A stretch of 64,000 bases of DNA, taken from positions 50,780,850 through 50,844,849 of the forward strand of contig JARWIR010000005.1 of the NCBI GenBank assembly GCA_029959085.1, given 5' to 3'. The notes beneath the pieces are model-generated. The model searched no databases, was not told where the DNA came from, and saw only the letters and a list, made by a program, of their open reading frames with translations. This document shows, piece after piece, positions 57,298 through 64,000 of this stretch (position 1 is the stretch's first letter; each line of letters starts with the position of its first letter). Source of the DNA: Nemophila menziesii. Lineage: Eukaryota; Streptophyta; Magnoliopsida; Boraginales; Hydrophyllaceae. Position numbers and translations under genes: made by a program.

Positions 57298-59154
57298 TTA
57301 ATAGTGACGAAATTTCCACCCCTTTCCTTTGATTCCCACGAACTTTTCAGCTCGATTCTTCATAAGTATGGATGGTTCCATCCAAGATTTCGTGGGAAGG
57401 GGCTCTTCTGGTGGTAACTGGATAATGGGAATTTTAAAACCTTTGGGATCTTCCAGCTTTGGTGGTAACTTGTTTTGCCATATAACTCTACACTCCACAG
57501 GGAATCCAATTGTTTCCCCAGTCTCTATACTTCGCTTGTTGGAGAGAATGTCTTTCATAAATTTCATGTAGCTTGGCATTCTCTTGAGAGCTTCAACAAG
57601 GGGTATATTGATTTCTAATTTCTTCAACATGTCAATGAACTTCTTGAATTCCAGGTCATTGTCCTTCTTCCTGACACGTGAAGGGTATGGTGGTGGAGGG
57701 CGTGTACTGAGTTCCACTGGTTGTCTTGTCTTATCAGGTGTCTCGGCTTGGACACTTTTTGGTTGAACTACCTCTTTGACTGTATCTTTGATTATTTCTT
57801 CCCCCCTTTGTTCTGGAATAGGGATAGGCTCTGGTTCTGGTCTTGGTGGAGGCAGTTGCTTCCCACTTCGCAATTCAACTGCATGGCAAGAATCGTCTCT
57901 AGGAGCAATAGTGTCACTTGGGAGTTGCCCTTTCGGCCTAGTTTGTAATGTACTCGCCATCTGTGATATAGTATGCTCTAGTTGCTTTATAACCTTCTCC
58001 TGAGTTCGAACTCTCTGTTGGCTATAATTTATTTTCTTCTCAACGTTTTGCATTAATTTAGTCATACTTGAAGTCAAACTCTGGAGTTGTTCTTGTTTTG
58101 CCAATTGCATTGATTGTTTAGGTGGATCTTTCTTCGGTTCTTGACAAGTTTTCTTAACAATGGGTGCCTTTTTCTGAATAGGTTGTGGAGGATTATAAGA
58201 TTGAAGTTGGGGTTGCTGACTAGTTTCTTGTTTTCTGTCCCAACTCTTTTGTGGAGGTTGTTGATAATTAGTGTAGCTTTCTTGATTGTAACTATTCGAG
58301 TAATAGTTATCTTGAGGATATTGAACGGAAGCTACTGCTGGATTATTCATACATCCTGCCCACACATGATTTCTTGATCCACAACCAAGACACGAAGGAA
58401 TTGTGCGTACCATATTTACCTGAGCAATTGTTCGGGCTTGTTCTGTCAGCTCTTCGAGTTGTTTAGCCAATTCCTTAAGCTTTAGAGATTCTGAATTGTT
58501 CTCCTTTACTGATTTCCTTGGCCAACTTCTCTCGTTCTCAAGAATTCTTTCCATCCCCAACTCAGCTTCTACAGGATCTAGCAACACAAAACCTGCGTTT
58601 CCTACCGAATCTGCTTTCTCTCTTGATTTGTCATTAAGGCTTCCATAAAACACGGTTAAATAATATTCTGGCGAGGATCTATGATATGGACACCTCGCTT
58701 TCTTCTCTGTAAATCGTAACCATGCTTCACCCAAACTCTCTTCCTCTTCTTGTATAAATTGTTCAAGCTCCAACATGTCCTTTAAACGTCTACTAACCGG
58801 ATAAAAACGGTCTAGGAATCTTGTTTGAAGCTTGTCCCAATCTGGAATAATATGAGGGTATTGGGCATCATACCAATCGCTTGCACATCCGGTCAAGAAG
58901 AACTGAAACATCAAGTAATATACTTGCTCCCTAGTAACTCCTCTTACGATATAAGCATCACAGATTTGCATGAATTTCTGAATATATCGGATCGGATCTT
59001 GATGTGCATCTCCGCTGAATAATCCATGAGATGTAAATTGAGTTAGCATCCCAGGATCAGGTTTAAATTTCGCGGCTTGGATTTCTGGAGCGCGAATTCC
59101 TCGTGGCTCCACTCTGAACTCGATGGGTAGCTCAAGTCTCCTTGGGTTCTCCAT
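57298..59154 (-). CDS. Gag of element E (intact)
   Basis: 618 residues from the ATG 100 bases after the primer site. N-terminal RVEPRGIRAPEIQAAKFKPD; gag core about 55-190 (YIQKFMQICDAYIVRG, FFLTGCASDWYD, SLGEAWLRFTEKKARCPYH, FYGSLNDKSREKADSVGNAGF); coiled-coil-like stretch near 220-245; zinc knuckle C255/C258/H263/C268; a glutamine-rich region; proline-rich PPPPYPS; and the pre-protease block (LVEALKRMPSYMKFMK). At GFKIPI the protease is cut out and a short tail with KSWMEPSILM and FVGIKGKGWKF follows, resembling the CTD-like module of D and G. Gag should assemble particles and bind the element RNA. No internal stop. Confidence 0.92.
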   Translation of the reverse strand: MENPRRLELPIEFRVEPRGIRAPEIQAAKFKPDPGMLTQFTSHGLFSGDAHQDPIRYIQKFMQICDAYIVRGVTREQVYYLMFQFFLTGCASDWYDAQYPHIIPDWDKLQTRFLDRFYPVSRRLKDMLELEQFIQEEEESLGEAWLRFTEKKARCPYHRSSPEYYLTVFYGSLNDKSREKADSVGNAGFVLLDPVEAELGMERILENERSWPRKSVKENNSESLKLKELAKQLEELTEQARTIAQVNMVRTIPSCLGCGSRNHVWAGCMNNPAVASVQYPQDNYYSNSYNQESYTNYQQPPQKSWDRKQETSQQPQLQSYNPPQPIQKKAPIVKKTCQEPKKDPPKQSMQLAKQEQLQSLTSSMTKLMQNVEKKINYSQQRVRTQEKVIKQLEHTISQMASTLQTRPKGQLPSDTIAPRDDSCHAVELRSGKQLPPPRPEPEPIPIPEQRGEEIIKDTVKEVVQPKSVQAETPDKTRQPVELSTRPPPPYPSRVRKKDNDLEFKKFIDMLKKLEINIPLVEALKRMPSYMKFMKDILSNKRSIETGETIGFPVECRVIWQNKLPPKLEDPKGFKIPIIQLPPEEPLPTKSWMEPSILMKNRAEKFVGIKGKGWKFRHY

Positions 59155-59256
59155 CTGTAACTAAATCTGAAAAACAAAAACTAAAAACAAAAAGCGTAAA
59201 ATAGAACTAACTAAAAATAAAAGCACAAGATATATGCACAAGGACTAACGATGTAG

Positions 59257-59274
59257 TCCCCGGCAGCGGCGCCA
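59257..59274 (-). promoter_or_regulatory. Primer binding site of E (tRNA-Asp)
   Basis: Minus strand TGGCGCCGCTGCCGGGGA, identical to G, six bases from the LTR. One mismatch to plant tRNA-Asp. Confidence 0.9.
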
Positions 59275-59280
59275 AAAACT

Positions 59281-60757
59281 TGGTGGGGCCTAGGGTGTGA
59301 TAAAATAAGATATAATTAAAGTGCAAAAACACCCTAAAACTACACGGTTCTGCAAGTATACAGATCGTATGCAAGTTTTAGATAAAGATTCGTTCCGCAG
59401 AGACTACAGAGGTTAGGAGAATCTTATGCAAATACCAAGTGTAAATAATTAAAGCTAGAACAACTAAACGCAATTAAAAGTAAAGATAAATAGATTTTTG
59501 TTTGATTTTCTAATAAACTAAATTAAACTAAGGAATTAAAAGACAGAAAATTAAATATGAAAGAGAAGTAATATGAGAATATAGCTTAAGTTATTAGCAT
59601 GTAATCCCCACTAGTTTTGCCGTTCTAAACATGTAAGGGTGAATTATGTAGTATTTCCCTAATCGGTCCCAATGTGCTATCGGTAGTTTAAAATAGGATT
59701 TACCTGTGTCAATAAGGCTTCCTAAGCAAACTTTTCCTGTAATTGGTAAAGAGTCACCAGACTCAACCATAGTGATTATCTAGCTAGGTTGGGTTGTCAG
59801 ATCAAACCTAAAACTAAACGTTATGTGCTAAACATGCAATTGAACACCGTTGTCAATGGTATCCTAATTACTAGATGGTAATTCTAATGGCGGCCGTCCA
59901 CAAGAACACAGAATATAAATTCAAACACATAAACAGAGAATAAAAACTATAATTCTATTTAAAACATTAAATTCCCAAATTAGATAGATGTCAATCAAAA
60001 CTAGGGTTCATACATATATGCTAAAACTTAAGCTAAATAAATTTAGTTCATGAAAGAAAAGAAAGAAATTACAAAATTAAAGGTAGAAGAAGACATTGTT
60101 GATGACAGCTCCTTCCAGACTTCTCTCTTGTGTTGTAAGCTTCCTCTTGGTTTAAGGTTTCACCAAGGATGATTTAAGAGTGTTAAGAGGCTGTATTTAT
60201 AGGTTAGAGGTTGACCTAATTCGTTTCTTTAGAGATAAGTTAAGTAATGGACTCCTAGCCCAACTCAAATTCGTAAGGAAATAAAGATAAACACTGCTGC
60301 GTTGTTTTGGTCGTAACTTCTTTATTATTGGTCCGATTTTGCTCCACAAGATACCAAAAGAATCGCAACAGAATTATCTACGCCCTTTAGAAGGAAATTA
60401 CCAAATTCGGCCTCTTTATTAGGTAAAAACGCCTATCTTTGCAGAATCCCAGATTTAGGCAGCTTTTCCTTTTCCATCTTTTTAGCAATTATTTCCTTAT
60501 CTCCAATTACCATGCAAATCTCCTTCCATAAGTTGTTGTCTTTGACTTGGACTCTAATTAATCTCCATAATTATCTTTAAAGCTTCACACTAAATAAACA
60601 ATTAAACCCAATATGCTCTAAAAATAATAATTCTACAAATCAAGACCCAAAATAGGAAAGTGCACTAAAATAAGCTAAAATCAACCTATAAACTAATAAA
60701 TAAGCCTAAAATGATGTCTCATGAGTGTATTTTACTATCACAAATGAGGAGACATCA
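59281..60757 (-). repeat. 5' LTR of element E
   Basis: 1477 bp, matching 52514-53990 base for base as far as I compared. The probable TATA box on minus is at 60194-60203, so transcription would start roughly 560-600 bases into the LTR. Confidence 0.95.
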
Positions 60758-60762
60758 ACACT

Positions 60763-60775
60763 TTAGGAGCGACCA
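60763..60775 (+). repeat. Last 13 bases of the D 3' LTR
   Basis: TTAGGAGCGACCA, the normal end of the C/D-type LTR, separated from the rest by E and its ACACT duplication. Confidence 0.8.
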
Positions 60776-61600
60776 AAAGGGTTATAATATAAAAAAGTGT
60801 ATCATCATGAACATAGAGAACAATTACATAAGCTCAAAAACACCCAACCCAATAATGTTTCCCATAAGTTGAACCCACCACCCCAAACTTAAGCTCTACA
60901 ACGTCTGTTTAAGCGTCGCAATTTGAGTGTGGGTCATATGGAAAAATCGTAAAATATAAGAGGTATGGCTTATAATGTGGCTCATAAATAGGCTTTATAA
61001 AGTCTAGAAGAGGCTACGAAGGATATTATAAAATAAATTTGTACAACAAGCTAAAAGGCAACAAGGGGCTTATAAATGAACTGCCTTATCACTTTCTAAA
61101 CTATGCAATTTTGTTACTTTCTCACATATAGCACGTTCACTAAATGGGTTTATAAACTAGATCATATCTCACTGCCTGCACACCCCTTAAGGCGCCCTAA
61201 GATCTACTTACTTCTACCACATTGCTCATTAATCATTTATTTACTATGAATGTGTGTTTTCATGTCATACTCTAAGTATACAAAATAACTAGTTCATAAA
61301 CAAATTACCTACTATCATTAACTCACTAAATTTATGCTTTCAAGCCATTAAAGACAATCTACATCGAATTCCATCTACCAAAATTTTTAGATTCTTCTAA
61401 AAAATAGTAATGCACAAAAATGGAGATGAGTGACAACGAATCCCCACACCCCCAACTAAAAAATGAGCTATGTCCCCACGAATCAAAATAGGCTCAATAA
61501 AAAATTAAAATCTAACACAAATATTGAAAATAAAGAAGTGGTAATGAAGAAAGAAAACATATTCTCGAGGCTATTGCCTTGTATTCTTAACATCCAAGAC
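60776..61600 (-). other. 3' UTR of element F
   Basis: Conserved UTR blocks, with the tract near 60870-60890, the block of CACACCCCTTAAGGC near 61180 and a degenerate first hairpin at 61465-61484. No gene. Confidence 0.65.
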
Positions 61601-62760
61601 GGGATTTTATGAATCGTTTGCAATATCGAGTCTTATTTACTCCAGGAGTGTCATGATGTGTAGTTGATTTGCTTTGATTTGTGCAACATCATCGACTAAG
61701 AAAGTATGAGCTGCTTCTAATTGATTTAATATCTCGTCTACTCTTCCTTTCCATGCTAGATCATCTTCTTTTGAACTAGATTCACTCTCACGGGAAATTT
61801 CTACCTTTTTAGGAATCTTTGCAATGGCTCCTCTCAGAATTGTCTTGATCTAATCATCATCGATGCTGCTGCTAATGTCATACATGAGTGACTCTTTCTC
61901 GCTAAGTTCTACCATCGCTTCCTAAATAGACTAGTAATATTTTATGGGTATTTAATGTTAAAAATCTTCTTAGGTTGGATCGTTATTCTCATGACCTCAT
62001 CAAAGATTATCTGCACTACATCTACTTCCTCTTCTCGCATAACACAATTCAAGAACAAGGCGGATTTCATACTTACTTCCGAGGTACGAGTGTTTCCCCA
62101 AACATTTGGTGTGATGAAGTTGTTCCATATATTTGCTTCAGGTTGAAGGTACTTGTAAAAACAAGGCCCCATCAACTTTCCCTTGTGTAATTTCACTAAA
62201 TCACGACTCAACATATGTTTATGAAGTGGTTCACAATCAAAGTTGCTGTTATTCTTCACATGTTCTTGATATTTGCATGGGCCAACTAATTTCTTAAACT
62301 CGAAGTGGTTTTGAATCTCTTTAACTGTGAAAGGAATTAACTTTCCTCTAACTGGAACTCGATCTTTACTATCTCAGCTAAAGAGGTCTAAATAGAACTC
62401 AGAAACAGTGTCAACACATAATCTTGAACGCCTTCTCATGAATGTGGTCCATCCTAATCTCTTACACATCTCTAGAAATCTCCTCTTCTTCTCCAACCTC
62501 TCGTTCAAATATCCTCTAATGAGAAAGTGGTAATTTAGGCAAACTTGTTTTGAAGATAGCTAATAAGGCCTAGAAGCTTCGCTCATCTCGGGTATAGGAA
62601 TATCGACTTGGAGATGTTGTGGTGTTTTCATTTTGATCATAGAGGTATCTTGCTTTAGAGCACATGAATTCACCCTAACTGGTTCCTCTTTAATCGATTG
62701 ACTCGAATTACCTTTATTCTTTGCCTAATTCTAACTTGATTTATTCTTAATCTAACCCAA
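61601..62760 (-). pseudogene. Third-ORF remnant of element F
   Basis: The longest surviving trace of the third ORF. 61942-62259 is open (105 codons, starting at GTG): LHKHMLSRDLVKLHKGKLMG, YKYLQPEANIW, then MREEEVDVVQIIFDEVM and FNIKYP. Flanking segments at 61700-61920 and 62270-62700 are protein-like but broken. It matches the B2 remnant residue by residue, and its downstream flank matches A. The likely family is the plant retrotransposon-associated protein often labelled putative plant transposon protein; its role is unknown. Confidence 0.55.
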
Positions 62761-63239
62761 TACCTTGTTATGATTCTTTTTCATCTCACTAGCACACGAT
62801 AGTATCTCTGTTCTTTTCGACATCTCTTTTGACCCCCAACTCAAGGGTTTAAGTACTCTTGAACTACCTTTTGATTATAGATAGATAAGGTGTTATTTGG
62901 GTTAGGAAAGGTGTAAGGATGATGATTATTTATGTGGGTATGATGAACTCAAGCTTGGATGATATTGGTTTAAGTAATTTTGGAAAAATATTTGGAATTT
63001 CTCTTTTTTGTTTTGATTTTTGGGTTCTAGGTGTTTTGGATTGATTTGGGTGGTAAAATCTTGTTTATAGGAATGGAGGGAAGGATTCAGATATGAATTT
63101 ATAGTGATTTAGTGGTTTTTTATGGGAGGTGTAGGTTTTGTTAAGCTTCAATGGTGCTTTATGGAGTTTGGGTGCTTTGGGGAAAAAGGAGTCATAAGGT
63201 TTGTGAGACATAATGTGAACAAATATCCTCTTGGAGTAA
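62761..63239 (-). other. Spacer of F shared with A
   Basis: Collinear with 2230-2740 of A. No gene; the open frame on the plus strand from 63122 runs into the GC-rich array and is an artefact. Confidence 0.55.
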
Positions 63240-63575
63240 ACATGTCGTGGCCCGCACCAGTATTCCGGTCTAACTCTTCAATGTTTCTGACCTCGGATCG
63301 TCGCGACCCTTCTTTGCAAATCTCGACACGGATGCGACCGGCTAGCTGGTTGTGGGGCCGGTATGCCGGTCAACTCCTTGACCTACACCATCGCGACCCT
63401 TCTAACGCAAATGACTACATGGTTCTTGGACCATCTAGCTGCTTATATGGTCGACATACCGGTCAGAGTATGAAACTTTTTTACTTGGTCGTGGCGTGGA
63501 CCGTGGAGACCCTTAAAAAGGGGCAGGTAGTCCGGTCGTGGGGGATTGGTATACCGGTCCGCTGTGCATGACTTT
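63240..63575. repeat. GC-rich paired-palindrome array of F
   Basis: Repeats a motif pair: CCGGCTAGCTGG or CATCTAGCTGC, then a GCCGGTATGCCGGTC or TCGACATACCGGTC motif about 15-25 bases later (63338/63357, 63428/63450; further CCGGT motifs at 63263 and 63552). CATCGCGACCCTTCT-type spacers recur (63298, 63388). Motifs are close to those of A and D. Confidence 0.75.
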
Positions 63576-63739
63576 AGTTTTTCGCAAACATTTTCACCCG
63601 AACTCATTTCTTACTTAACCTCCACATCAAAAATACTAATGCCTTCCACATTACTGCAATACTTAGCAAAAATAACTAATTTAAACATAAACTTACATAA
63701 AAACATTAAACATTGTGGGTTTTCTCCCCGACAACACTT

Positions 63740-64000
63740 TGTTTATCGTCTTTTAATGTTTGATGTGTTACCTCTTCTAACTTTTGAGTATGTAGCCTCC
63801 CCAACTGCGGGAGAGGCTATGCACATCAACCAATCGGCGTGGCCTCTCATGGGTTGTATTTTAATCTCTTTTGACGAAGCAACTTGTGTTACGACAAACA
63901 GTCCCAGCCACGCGTTCTTGAACCTCGTGGCCTGTTATCGGGTTTGAGGGCCTTCCATGCAAATTCATTGCCTACCCTAAACTCACCCATTGGTATAAAC
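63740..64000 (-). pseudogene. Decayed CTD-like tail of the F protease frame
   Basis: In one minus frame GEFRVGNEFAWKALKPDN is followed by a stop-containing stretch aligning with the GEEVAMKNPKP to GIKAKR part of G, and then, in another frame, SRSWGGYIL like THCWGGYV. The GPF residues are lost (RTRGWDCLS). The protease itself would lie beyond the window. Confidence 0.55.

Larger units (their letters stand above)
52514..60757 (-). mobile_element. Element E: young non-autonomous LTR retrotransposon
   Basis: 8244 bp, minus strand, with perfect ends: target duplication ACACT (52509-52513 and 60758-60762) and two 1477-bp LTRs with no difference that I could find. Order in its own sense: 5' LTR, tRNA-Asp primer site, open Gag of 618 codons, integrase C-terminal remnant, GC-rich palindromes, small third ORF, 3' UTR with both hairpins, polypurine tract, 3' LTR. 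Protease, reverse transcriptase, RNase H and the catalytic integrase are missing, so it must have been copied by enzymes supplied in trans. Confidence 0.95.
46372..60775 (+). mobile_element. Element D: decayed element, interrupted by E
   Basis: Consists of 46372-52513 and 60763-60775, with element E and its target duplication between. The 5' LTR and first half of gag are missing, cut where C ends. The rest follows the family plan: gag C-terminus, protease, integrase-CTD-like module, GC-rich array, UTR, hairpin, polypurine tract and 3' LTR. Many stops in the coding region make it older than E and G. Confidence 0.85.
60776..64000 (-). mobile_element. Element F: decayed element of the A subfamily
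   Basis: Minus strand, running off the window. It begins inside the 3' UTR (AAAGGGTTATAAT, compare AAAGGGTTACAAT of E at 54756), where the D LTR ends, which suggests D landed in F. Then come first-hairpin remnant, third-ORF remnant, GC-rich array and a decayed CTD-like tail of the protease frame. The nucleotide sequence is collinear with element A. Confidence 0.75.

Noticed and set aside
63122..63571. 149-codon plus-strand frame near the window end
   Set aside because: It crosses the spacer and palindrome array of F, antisense to the element, and has no family resemblance.

Overview
The window is nuclear DNA of a plant, most likely a eudicot. It is AT-rich, dominated by nested LTR retrotransposons, and carries a plant L1-type LINE, a Ty1/copia remnant, a restorer-like PPR pseudogene and fragments of a microspherule/FHA-type gene. 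I cannot name the species. I see no intact host gene and no rRNA, tRNA or CRISPR.

Almost everything outside 31.4-42.0 kb belongs to one large Ty3-type family. It is Athila/Tat-like, judged by a primer binding site matching tRNA-Asp and a DLGAS-type retropepsin. LTRs are about 1.5 kb, begin TGATGTC and usually end ACCA. I name the copies A to G. A (minus, 1-6988) is decayed. B (plus, 6989-16754 and 31069-31425) is a ladder of four LTRs separated only by 3' UTR sequence. G (plus, 16755-31063, target duplication CACAT) sits inside the last B LTR and carries an intact LINE (17638-23013) inside its own 5' LTR. C (minus, 41970-46371) has LTRs and UTR but no coding region. D (plus, 46372-52513 and 60763-60775) is decayed. 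E (minus, 52514-60757, target duplication ACACT) lies in the 3' LTR of D; its two 1477-bp LTRs look identical and its Gag frame is open. F (minus, 60776 to the window end) is decayed.

No copy encodes reverse transcriptase, RNase H or the integrase core. What is kept is Gag, in some copies a protease, and a short integrase C-terminal (GPY/F-like) module joined directly to Gag-protease. Next comes a GC-rich array of paired palindromes, different in sequence in each subfamily but always in the same place. In several copies a third reading frame or its remnant follows, then a long conserved 3' UTR with two hairpins and several polypurine-tract look-alikes, then the true polypurine tract and the 3' LTR. 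The likely logic is a family moved in trans by an autonomous relative outside this window, with selection on cis signals and Gag. The LINE is the only place in the window with a complete reverse transcriptase.

Between the retrotransposon blocks (31.4-42.0 kb) is a region of old host sequence: an ancient AT-rich tandem duplication, two related fragments of an FHA/microspherule-like gene, a copia gag-protease remnant with its 3' LTR, a foldback repeat, and a PPR pseudogene split by a 192-bp Mutator-type MITE with a perfect 9-bp target duplication.
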